A program made the position numbers and the translations under genes. A model generated the notes under the pieces. It was not told the origin of the DNA. It did no database searches and saw only the letters and a list, made by a program, of their open reading frames with translations. Shown here piece after piece: positions 6,852 through 13,297 of a stretch of DNA of 19,384 nt. Each line of letters starts with the position of its first letter. Positions within the stretch are counted from its first letter, which is position 1. The DNA is from JAEYFP01 sp964579795 (lineage in GTDB: Bacteria; Bacillota; Clostridia; Lachnospirales; Lachnospiraceae), in assembly GCA_964579795.1 (NCBI GenBank), contig CAZOHM010000050.1, positions 1-19,384 of the forward strand, in the 5' to 3' direction.

Positions 6852-9143
6852 ATGATCAAATTGTACGAAGGCGGCGCATATCTGATAGATGGAGCACAGC
6901 TGATACCGGATACAGAAGATGCACTTGTACAGGTTGCTGAAGCAACAGGACATGATATTTCACAGGAAGAGGCCGAAAGGAATACAATTGCTTACGGTAT
7001 ATTAGAATCACATAATACATCCGACAATATGGATAAACTGAAAATCAAATTTGACAAACTGACTTCTCATGATATTACATTTGTCGGGATTATTCAGACG
7101 GCTCGTGCATCGGGACTGGAGAAGTTTCCGATTCCATATGTATTGACAAACTGTCATAACAGTTTGTGTGCTGTAGGTGGCACAATTAATGAGGATGATC
7201 ACATGTTTGGATTGTCCTGTGCCAAGAGGTATGGTGGAATGTATGTACCACCACATCAGGCAGTTATTCATCAGTTTGCCCGAGAGATGCTTGCATGCGG
7301 CGGAAAGATGATACTTGGTTCGGACAGTCATACGAGATATGGTGCACTTGGAACAATGGCAATGGGAGAAGGTGGACCTGAGCTTGTAAAGCAGCTTTTG
7401 TCAAGAACATATGATATCAATCGTCCGGAGGTAGTCTGTGTTTACCTGAAAGGTGCTCCAAAGCCTGGTGTTGGACCACAGGATGTTGCTCTTGCAATAA
7501 TTGGTGCAGTATTTAAGAATGGATATGTAAAGAATAAGATTATGGAATTTACTGGCCCGGGTATAGCAGCACTGAGTGCGGATTTTCGTATCGGAATAGA
7601 TGTCATGACAACAGAGACAACCTGTTTGTCTTCCATATGGAAAACAGACAGTGAAATAGAAGAATTTTATGAGATTCATGGACGTAAGGCTGATTATAAG
7701 GAACTTGATCCCGGACAGGTTGCATACTATAATGGCGTAATTGAAGTTGATTTGAGTGAAATCAAGCCAATGATAGCTATGCCGTTTCATCCGAGTAATA
7801 CGTATACTATTGATGAAGTCAATGCAAATTTAATGGATATTTTAGATGATGTTGAGAAGAAGGCGCTTGTCAGTCTGGATGGACAGGTAGATTTTAAACT
7901 GAAAAATAAAGTCAAAAACGGAAAACTATATGTAGATCAGGGTGTTATTGCCGGTTGTGCAGGAGGAGGATTTGAAAATATTTGTGCAGCTGCAGATATT
8001 CTGCAGGGAACAAGTATTGGTTCAGATGAGTTCACACTAAATGTGTATCCGGCTTCCATGCCAATTTATATGGAGTTGATTAAAAACGGATGTGCAGCAA
8101 AGCTTTTGGAGACAGGAGCAGTTTTGAAGACAGCATTCTGCGGACCATGCTTTGGAGCTGGAGATACACCTGCAAACAATGCATTCAGCATTCGTCATTC
8201 AACAAGAAACTTCCCGAACAGAGAAGGCTCCAAGCTGCAGAATGGACAAATTTCCTCTGTTGCTTTGATGGACGCTCGTTCAATTGCCGCAACAGCAGCT
8301 AATCAGGGCTATCTGACATCAGCATCGGCACAAATCGAAGCAGGAACTTTGCAGAAATACAAGTATTTCTTTGATGAGACTATTTATGCAAATCGCGTAT
8401 TTGATAGTCACGGTGTTGCAGATGAGACAGTGGAAGTGAAATTTGGTCCAAATATTAAGGATTGGCCAAAGATGAGTGCATTACCAGAAAATATGATTTT
8501 AAAAGTTGTTTCGGAAATACATGACCCGGTTACTACAACGGATGAATTGATTCCTTCCGGTGAGACATCTTCATTCCGCTCAAATCCACTTGGACTTGCA
8601 GAGTTTACATTATCCAGAAAAGATCCTGCATATGTTGGTCTTGCAAAGGATATACAAAAGGCCGAGACAGCCAGAATGGAAGGAAAAGATGCATGCACGG
8701 CTGTTCCAGAAGTAAAGACTGTTATGGATATCGTAAAAGCCACTTTTAAAGATGTAAACCTTGATAATACCGGATTTGGAAGTACAATATTTGCTGTAAA
8801 GCCGGGTGACGGTTCTGCACGAGAACAGGCAGCATCCTGCCAGAAGGTACTTGGAGGATGGGCAAATATAGCAAATGAATACGCAACAAAGAGGTATCGT
8901 TCCAACTTAATCAATTGGGGAATGCTTCCGTTCCTGATTGATGCCGGTGTATTGCCATTTAAGAATAAGGAATTTCTATTTATTCCAGATATTCGTAAGG
9001 CAGTTGCGAATAAGCAGGAAGAAATCAAAGCATATGTCGTTTCTGATACATTACAGGAATTCAGTTTACGCCTCGGAGAAATGACAGATGACGAAAGAAC
9101 CATTATTTTAAAAGGCTGTTTGATTAATTATTATGCAGACTGA
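6852..9143 (+). CDS. Aconitase-superfamily hydratase, possibly not a true aconitate hydratase
   Basis: The 763-residue protein has the aconitase layout. Three likely 4Fe-4S ligands are Cys369 in 'AGCAGG' and Cys430 and Cys433 in 'FCGPCFGAG'. The 'GSDSHTRYGALGTMAMGEGG' stretch is the family's DSH motif, 'STRNFPNREGSK' supplies substrate-binding arginines, and 'GDGSAREQAA' near the C-terminus matches the GSSRE motif that contains the catalytic Ser. It differs from textbook aconitase in two places: the CDH region reads 'TNCHNSL', and the second Ser of GSSRE is Ala. Its length and divergence recall the uncharacterised YbhJ-like hydratases, so the substrate may differ from citrate/isocitrate. No citrate synthase or isocitrate dehydrogenase gene is nearby. 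The start is ATG 6852 with AGGAGG 7 bases upstream. It appears monocistronic. Confidence 0.85.
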   Translation: MIKLYEGGAYLIDGAQLIPDTEDALVQVAEATGHDISQEEAERNTIAYGILESHNTSDNMDKLKIKFDKLTSHDITFVGIIQTARASGLEKFPIPYVLTNCHNSLCAVGGTINEDDHMFGLSCAKRYGGMYVPPHQAVIHQFAREMLACGGKMILGSDSHTRYGALGTMAMGEGGPELVKQLLSRTYDINRPEVVCVYLKGAPKPGVGPQDVALAIIGAVFKNGYVKNKIMEFTGPGIAALSADFRIGIDVMTTETTCLSSIWKTDSEIEEFYEIHGRKADYKELDPGQVAYYNGVIEVDLSEIKPMIAMPFHPSNTYTIDEVNANLMDILDDVEKKALVSLDGQVDFKLKNKVKNGKLYVDQGVIAGCAGGGFENICAAADILQGTSIGSDEFTLNVYPASMPIYMELIKNGCAAKLLETGAVLKTAFCGPCFGAGDTPANNAFSIRHSTRNFPNREGSKLQNGQISSVALMDARSIAATAANQGYLTSASAQIEAGTLQKYKYFFDETIYANRVFDSHGVADETVEVKFGPNIKDWPKMSALPENMILKVVSEIHDPVTTTDELIPSGETSSFRSNPLGLAEFTLSRKDPAYVGLAKDIQKAETARMEGKDACTAVPEVKTVMDIVKATFKDVNLDNTGFGSTIFAVKPGDGSAREQAASCQKVLGGWANIANEYATKRYRSNLINWGMLPFLIDAGVLPFKNKEFLFIPDIRKAVANKQEEIKAYVVSDTLQEFSLRLGEMTDDERTIILKGCLINYYAD

Positions 9144-9177
9144 CTATAAATTTTTATTGTGGATTGTCGATAAATAC

Positions 9178-9287
9178 TATACGGGGTGATGTCTTGGCCA
9201 GACATGAGCTTCGAATAGAAGACTAACCACGGAGGGTATGTTGTGAACGGAAAAGGGATTTCTGTTTGCAGTAATACCCTCTTTTTT
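9178..9287 (+). ncRNA. Candidate structured leader RNA (riboswitch-like) or small RNA, unassigned
   Basis: After the aconitase-like stop there are 199 bases without a gene, and they hold dense structure. GTG (9186-9188) pairs with CAC (9228-9230) and closes a three-way junction. The first arm is ATGTCT-TGGCC-AGACAT (9189-9205); the second is AG-CTTC-GAATA-GAAG-a-CT (9207-9224). An outer helix, ATAC (9179-9182) with GTAT (9236-9239), would close the whole domain, and it uses bases that also form the 5' base of the terminator at 9232-9287. That competition is how many transcriptional riboswitches work. The next gene starts at 9343. I could not match it to a known class. Confidence 0.5.
9232..9287 (+). 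terminator. Strong intrinsic terminator before the calcium-loop gene
   Basis: GAGGGTAT (9232-9239) pairs with ATACCCTC (9274-9281). The helix continues through TGAACGGAAA on the 5' side and TTTCTGTTTGCA on the 3' side, with several G-U pairs and one bulged A (9273), around the loop AGGGA (9254-9258). Six T follow (9282-9287). It either ends the aconitase-like transcript or acts as a controlled attenuator for the gene at 9343. Confidence 0.85.
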
Positions 9288-9342
9288 ATTTTCGACACGG
9301 ATGAAGTGATAAAAATTGTGGAAAGTTATCAGGGGGAATAAT

Positions 9343-10401
9343 TTGGTTGTAAACAGTAGCAGCATAGGAATGGAATCCGCCAGAAAGTATTCGTCTATGT
9401 ATTGGGTATCCAATATATCAGACAATAGAAATATATCCGGTCAGGCAGGAGGCAAGGAACTGGATGTAAAGGATGATGGTCAGAAAGAGAAAAAAGCCTC
9501 TGACCAGTCATTCAAAGGATTTCAGGAAAGTATGGATGATCTCGTTGGAAAATATGAGAAAATGCGTACATATCGTCCATTACATTCCAAACTGGAACAA
9601 GATGCTATTTCCAGGATCAGGACTCAATGCATCAATTATCTATTGTGGATACTGTTAGGAGAAAAGGGTTCAAAACCACTGACAAATGATACGGTAGATG
9701 CCCTGCCTTCCCAGGGGATGCAATCTGGTCAGTTGATTGTTCAGGGTAATACGCTAACTGCGTTCCATATTGAGCAGGAGGAAACAACATTTTCTACAGA
9801 AGGAAAGGTTATAACTGCAGATGGCAGAGAGTTGAAATTTGGATTAACCTGTCAGATGAGCCGAAGTTTTGAGGAATATTATCAGGAACGATTAACGAGT
9901 GTGGAAGTGATGTGTGATCCACTTGTAATCAATCTTGATAGTAATGTAGCAAGTGTTTCGGACCAAAAAATCAGGTTCGATATTGATGCAGACGGTGAAA
10001 TGGATGAAATATCGAGATTAGGAGAAGGAAGCGGTTTCCTTGCGCTTGATCGAAATGGCGATGGAATCATCAATGACGGAAGTGAGCTGTTTGGCACAAA
10101 GTCAGGTGATGGATTTAAAGATCTTGCCAAATATGATTCTGATGGAAACGGCTGGATTGATGAAGCTGATGAAATTTGGAGTAAGCTACGGATTTATACT
10201 CAGGATGAAAATGGAAAACAGTCATTGTATAGTCTCTCACAAAAAGGTGTAGGGGCAGTATTCCTGGGAAATGTAGATACAGATTTTTCTTTAAAATCGA
10301 CATCTACAAATCAAGTTAACGCAGCAATCAGGAAAACTGGAATCTTCCTTTATGAAAATGGAAATGCAGGAACCATGCAGCATGTTGATTTTGCAAATTA
10401 A
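9343..10401 (+). CDS. Protein with three EF-hand-like calcium-binding loops, function unknown
   Basis: The product is 352 residues and I do not recognise a named family. Near the C-terminus are three Dx[DN]xDG-type loops: 'DIDADGEMDEI' (about 213-223), 'DRNGDGIINDGSELFG' (from about 236) and 'DSDGNGWIDEADEIW' (from about 265). They match the acidic calcium loops of EF-hand and dockerin-like proteins. The N-terminus 'SSSIGMESARKYSS' resembles a group of Lachnospiraceae proteins with the same opening. There is no signal peptide or transmembrane helix, so the location is unclear. The start is TTG 9343, 6 bases after AGGGGG (9331-9336); a longer reading from TTG 9316 lacks a ribosome binding site. 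Upstream lies the structured RNA and terminator; downstream is a hairpin terminator. Confidence 0.8.
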   Translation: MVVNSSSIGMESARKYSSMYWVSNISDNRNISGQAGGKELDVKDDGQKEKKASDQSFKGFQESMDDLVGKYEKMRTYRPLHSKLEQDAISRIRTQCINYLLWILLGEKGSKPLTNDTVDALPSQGMQSGQLIVQGNTLTAFHIEQEETTFSTEGKVITADGRELKFGLTCQMSRSFEEYYQERLTSVEVMCDPLVINLDSNVASVSDQKIRFDIDADGEMDEISRLGEGSGFLALDRNGDGIINDGSELFGTKSGDGFKDLAKYDSDGNGWIDEADEIWSKLRIYTQDENGKQSLYSLSQKGVGAVFLGNVDTDFSLKSTSTNQVNAAIRKTGIFLYENGNAGTMQHVDFAN

Positions 10402-10403
10402 AA

Positions 10404-10443
10404 AAATGCGACCAGGCAGGAGATAATCTTGTCTGGTCGTATT
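10404..10443 (+). terminator. Hairpin terminator after the calcium-loop gene
   Basis: CGACCAG (10409-10415) pairs with CTGGTCG (10433-10439), and the helix continues inward through GCAGGA and TCTTGT around a GATAA loop. Flanking A and T bases lengthen it outward. The 3' tract is short (TATT), so termination may be partial. It begins directly after the stop codon. Confidence 0.7.
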
Positions 10444-10471
10444 AATATTTACAGATTAATATGCGTAGAAT
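10443..10471 (+). promoter_or_regulatory. Sigma-E-like (mother-cell) promoter of spoIID
   Basis: TAATATT (10443-10449) fits the sigma-E -35 consensus KMATATT at all seven positions. CGTAGAAT (10464-10471), 14 bases later, matches the -10 consensus CATACAMT at six of eight. In Bacillus, spoIID is a sigma-E gene, which agrees with the position. Transcription would start near 10478. Confidence 0.55.
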
Positions 10472-10485
10472 ATAGAAAAGCAAGC

Positions 10486-11442
10486 ATGTGGAGGGATAAT
10501 CGACTGATAAATAAGGTGAACATAAGAAGAATCTGGAAAGAAAGTCTTGCTAGCACAGGAATTATTCTGCTTTTACCATATGTGATTACGATGCTGTATC
10601 AGGGAAAGGGAGGAATACAAACGGCATATATTTCACAGCCAAGTGAAAATATCATAAAACATACCAATGAGGAAGAATCATTTTTAGTTGGATTACTTGC
10701 AAAAACAATTCCTGTGGACTATCCAATGGAAGCACTAAAAAGTCAGGCTATAGTTCTTCGTACACAGGCAGCCGGGCAAACAGAAACAGAAATAGAAAAG
10801 GGGTATTCAGTTGAAGAAATGAAAGAACTGTGGGGAACACAGATGTTTCAGGAGTATTATCAAAAACTTGAGACAGCTGTCAACGAGACATCAGGACTCG
10901 TTATGCTTTATGAAAGTGAAATTATTTATGCACCATTTCATGCTGTCAGTGCAGGAGCCACGAGATCAGCAGAATCACTTATGGGGGAAGGAAAATATCC
11001 GTATTTGAATAGTGTTGACTGCTGCAGCGATGTAGAAGCAATTGGATTTTTGGCAATCAGCTATGAGTCTCCAGAGGATATATACCAAAAACTGACACAA
11101 AAATACTCTATTTCATGCGATCCACAAGCAATTATGGAGCATATTAGAATTGTTCGGGCTGATGAGACAGGATACGTTGAGATAATGGAAATTGATGGAC
11201 GAGAAACAACAGGTGAAGAAGTACGAAGACTATTAGGACTTGCATCGGCAAGCTTTCAGCTTGGACAATATGGGGATCAGATTAGAATTGTAACAAAAGG
11301 GCTAGGACATGGATTGGGACTTGACCAGTATCAGGCAAAAAAGATGGCAGAAGAAGGAAGAAACTCAAATGAAATTTTATGCTACTTTTTTTCCGGAATT
11401 ACAATTGAAGAAAAACATGATTTATTTATGAAAGCTGAATAA
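10486..11442 (+). CDS. spoIID: Stage II sporulation protein D homologue (SpoIID/LytB family)
   Basis: SpoIID is the mother-cell lytic transglycosylase that remodels peptidoglycan during engulfment. The product is 318 residues with one N-terminal transmembrane helix (about residues 21-38). It keeps the SpoIID/LytB core: 'FLVGLLAKTIPVDYPMEALKSQAIVLRTQA' in broken form, meaning FLVGLLAK then TIPVDYPMEALKSQA; 'ETSGLVMLYES'; 'VSAGATRSAE'; and 'GLGHGLGLDQYQA' near the C-terminus. Where the family usually reads EMP, with the catalytic Glu, this protein reads TIP (Thr74), so activity is in doubt. The start is uncertain: ATG 10486 has only a weak upstream site, while a good GGAGGG (10490-10495) lies just after it with no ATG or GTG at proper distance (CTG 10504; GTG 10516 is far). 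spoIIQ follows after 40 bp. Confidence 0.85.
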   Translation: MWRDNRLINKVNIRRIWKESLASTGIILLLPYVITMLYQGKGGIQTAYISQPSENIIKHTNEEESFLVGLLAKTIPVDYPMEALKSQAIVLRTQAAGQTETEIEKGYSVEEMKELWGTQMFQEYYQKLETAVNETSGLVMLYESEIIYAPFHAVSAGATRSAESLMGEGKYPYLNSVDCCSDVEAIGFLAISYESPEDIYQKLTQKYSISCDPQAIMEHIRIVRADETGYVEIMEIDGRETTGEEVRRLLGLASASFQLGQYGDQIRIVTKGLGHGLGLDQYQAKKMAEEGRNSNEILCYFFSGITIEEKHDLFMKAE

Positions 11443-11452
11443 TTCGCCTATT

Positions 11453-11466
11453 TTAGGAAAACCTAA
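11453..11466 (+). other. Small hairpin between spoIID and spoIIQ
   Basis: TTAGG-AAAA-CCTAA lies in the 40-base gap before spoIIQ, just upstream of its Shine-Dalgarno. There is no T tract, so it is not a terminator; it could be an mRNA stabiliser or part of a forespore promoter region. It is short enough to be chance. Confidence 0.35.
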
Positions 11467-11482
11467 GATTGAGGTGATGATG

Positions 11483-12271
11483 ATGAAAAATGGTAGTGTA
11501 AAAAAAAGAAATATTAAAAAACAATATGCCGTTGCAGCAACAATTTGTCTTGCAAGTGGAGCGATACTTACCGGTATATACAGTTATGAGTGGGAAAAAT
11601 CACATTCTGACGGATATATTGTAGATTTGTCAGATATTGAAGAACCTAAGAAGGAAATTGCGGAGATTGATAAACAGGCTGTTGAGTCACAAAGTGCCAA
11701 GGCAGAGAATTTTACAAACGAAGATATATTTGGCTGGGACAATGTTATGGATGCTACAGATGAAGCCCCAATTGCAGTTGAAGAACAGACAGGAACAACA
11801 GAGGATGAGGAACAGCTGGAAGTGGCTGAAGCGATAACACAACCGGTGACGTTATCGTTTGCAGAAGGAGAATCCCTGATTTGGCCGGTGACCGGAAATG
11901 TAATAATGAACTACAGTATGGACAAAAGCATATACTTTGCAACGTTGGAACAGTATAAATACAATCCGGCTATTATTGTACAAGCAGAAGAAAATATGCC
12001 TGTTACAGCAGCATGCAGAGGACAGGTGATTAATATTGAGGAAAATGCACAAACAGGTACTACACTTGTTATGGATTTGGGTAATGATTATAAAATGACA
12101 TATGGACAGCTAAAGGATCTGGAAGTTACTGCCGGTCAGATTGTAGAAGCCGGAGATGTGATTGGATATATCAATAAGCCAACGAAATACTATAGCGTAG
12201 AAGGAAGCAATCTGTTTTTAAAATTGCAGCATGGGAATGCTTCTGTCAATCCAATGTCCTATTTACAGTAG
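11483..12271 (+). CDS. spoIIQ: SpoIIQ-like protein with a degenerate LytM/M23 domain
   Basis: SpoIIQ is the forespore membrane protein that binds SpoIIIAH across the intermembrane space and supports engulfment. The 262-residue product has a short basic N-terminus, one transmembrane helix (about residues 14-34), an acidic low-complexity linker, and a C-terminal LytM/M23-like fold starting at 'WPVTGNV' (Trp134) and ending 'VNPMSYLQ'. The zinc ligands of active M23 enzymes are missing: the HxxxD region reads 'NYSMDKSIY', and the HxH strand reads 'LFLKLQHG'. Degenerate LytM domains are usual for SpoIIQ of Bacillus. GTG 11474 and ATGs at 11477 and 11480 are also in frame; GAGGTG (11471-11476) gives ATG 11483 the best spacing. 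Position directly after spoIID supports the call. It overlaps the next gene tail to tail by 13 bp. Confidence 0.82.
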   Translation: MKNGSVKKRNIKKQYAVAATICLASGAILTGIYSYEWEKSHSDGYIVDLSDIEEPKKEIAEIDKQAVESQSAKAENFTNEDIFGWDNVMDATDEAPIAVEEQTGTTEDEEQLEVAEAITQPVTLSFAEGESLIWPVTGNVIMNYSMDKSIYFATLEQYKYNPAIIVQAEENMPVTAACRGQVINIEENAQTGTTLVMDLGNDYKMTYGQLKDLEVTAGQIVEAGDVIGYINKPTKYYSVEGSNLFLKLQHGNASVNPMSYLQ

Positions 12272-12528
12272 TGTAATTTGTTGGACGGTGAGTCAAGTAG
12301 CTTTCTTTTTTGAATAACAGAGAGCTGCTTGATTGCGTATTCGCGTTTCATTGCTTCTTCTTTAGATGAAAATATCTCATAATAGACGAGCTCGACAGGG
12401 CGTCTGGAACGAGTATACTTGGCTGCAGTTCCTGTATTATGCGCCTGAATACGTTTTTCCAGATTGTTTGTCCAGCCGGTATAAAGGGAATGATCACTGC
12501 ATTCCAAAATGTAAGTATAATTTTCCAT
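12259..12528 (-). CDS. GIY-YIG domain protein of the UPF0213/YhbQ-YazA type
   Basis: This 89-residue protein is almost entirely a GIY-YIG nuclease fold. 'YTYILECSDHSLYTGWTNNL' gives the two-strand signature, here YIL with YTG, followed by the conserved Arg ('EKRIQAHN'), the family tag 'GTAAKYTRSRRPVELVYYE', and the metal-binding Glu region 'SKEEAMKREYAIKQL'. Standalone proteins of this type are widespread in bacteria; a role in DNA metabolism is assumed and not well defined. AGGAG lies 8 bases before ATG 12528. It converges on spoIIQ with a 13-bp overlap of the two stop ends, so neither gene has room for its own terminator between them. No regulatory link to sporulation is evident. Confidence 0.9.
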   Translation of the reverse strand: MENYTYILECSDHSLYTGWTNNLEKRIQAHNTGTAAKYTRSRRPVELVYYEIFSSKEEAMKREYAIKQLSVIQKRKLLDSPSNKLHYCK

Positions 12529-12572
12529 AAAAATACTCCTAAAAAACTTGCATATATAAAATACATGTAGTA

Positions 12573-12609
12573 ATATAATAACAACAACACGTAGTATTGA
12601 AAACTACGT
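12573..12609 (+). promoter_or_regulatory. Promoter with downstream dyad before the hemolysin III gene
   Basis: TATAAT (12573-12578) is a perfect -10, with TTGCAT (12547-12552) as a distant -35 (20-base spacer; TAATAT at 12570 would give 17). Just after the expected start of transcription lies the inverted repeat ACGTAGT-N8-ACTACGT (12588-12594 and 12603-12609). It may be an operator or an mRNA hairpin; no T tract follows. Confidence 0.5.
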
Positions 12610-12638
12610 TATAAAATGTGCCAGAAGGGAGAATTGTT

Positions 12639-13292
12639 ATGTTACAAAAAATAAGAGAACCAGGCAGTGCAATTACGCATTTTATAGGAGTGGTCTTTTC
12701 AGCGGCGATAGCAGTTCCGTTAATCGCACGGGCTGCAAAGACAAGTGCATATAACGCAGCTGCAATGGCGATTTTCGCAATAAGTATGCTGCTGCTGTAT
12801 ACAGCCAGTACGACTTATCATTCTATCAATTTCTCTGCGGGTGTTATCAAAGTATTTCGCAAAATTGATCATATGATGATTTTTGTATTGATAGCCGGAT
12901 CCTATACTCCAATCTGTCTGATTGTGTTAAAAGGAACTACCGGAGTAATAATGCTCTGCACTGTTTGGGGAATTGCAATTGCCGGAATGTTATTTAAAGC
13001 ATTCTGGATTACATGCCCGAAATGGGTATCATCTGTATTGTATATCGGAATGGGTTGGACATGTGTATTTGCATTCGTGCCACTGCTGGCATTACTGCCG
13101 ACTTTTGCATTCGCATGGCTGATTGGAGGTGGTATCCTCTATACAACGGGAGGTGTCATTTATGCCTTGAAGCTCCCTATCTTTAACAGCCGTCACAGCC
13201 GTTTTGGTTCCCATGAGATATTTCATTTATTTGTTCTGGCAGGAAGCTTTTGCCATTTCATATTTATGTATGCCTATGTGGCGAGAATGTAA
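12639..13292 (+). CDS. Hemolysin III family (PAQR/CREST) integral membrane protein
   Basis: The 217-residue product has seven likely transmembrane helices and the conserved polar residues of the hemolysin III/PAQR superfamily: Ser and His61 in 'STTYHSI', Asp77-His78 in 'KIDHMMIF', and His192, His196 and His206 in 'SHEIFHLFVLAGSFCHF'. In characterised relatives these form a zinc site in the membrane, and CREST members act as membrane hydrolases or receptors. The bacterial role is unclear, and the hemolysin name comes from a Bacillus cereus gene, so virulence should not be inferred. The start is ATG 12639 with GGGAG 7 bases before it; GTG 12618 in the same frame lacks a site. It has its own promoter with a dyad. 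It ends 5 bp before the stop of a convergent small gene. Confidence 0.92.
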   Translation: MLQKIREPGSAITHFIGVVFSAAIAVPLIARAAKTSAYNAAAMAIFAISMLLLYTASTTYHSINFSAGVIKVFRKIDHMMIFVLIAGSYTPICLIVLKGTTGVIMLCTVWGIAIAGMLFKAFWITCPKWVSSVLYIGMGWTCVFAFVPLLALLPTFAFAWLIGGGILYTTGGVIYALKLPIFNSRHSRFGSHEIFHLFVLAGSFCHFIFMYAYVARM

Positions 13293-13297
13293 AATCA

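Noticed and set aside
7401..7790. Minus-strand frame of 129 codons inside the aconitase-like gene
   Set aside because: No start context and a Cys/Tyr/Ile-rich product typical of antisense frames; the plus-strand frame is clearly homologous to aconitases.
8408..9103. Long open frame (231 codons) on the minus strand
   Set aside because: It is wholly antisense to the aconitase-like gene, has no ribosome binding site and a low-complexity Ser/Phe-rich product typical of mirror frames.
9178..9287. Identity as 6S RNA, purine, c-di-GMP or fluoride riboswitch
   Set aside because: Ends do not pair as in 6S, and none of the conserved core sequences I know of those classes is present; left unassigned.
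10429..10485. Upstream TTG start for spoIID
   Set aside because: It lies inside the hairpin terminator of the preceding gene and upstream of the predicted sigma-E promoter.
11436..11464. Possible sigma-F promoter for spoIIQ (TGAATA ... GGAAAACCT)
   Set aside because: The spacer is 14, the -10 lacks one key A, and transcription would begin at the ribosome binding site; too weak to call.
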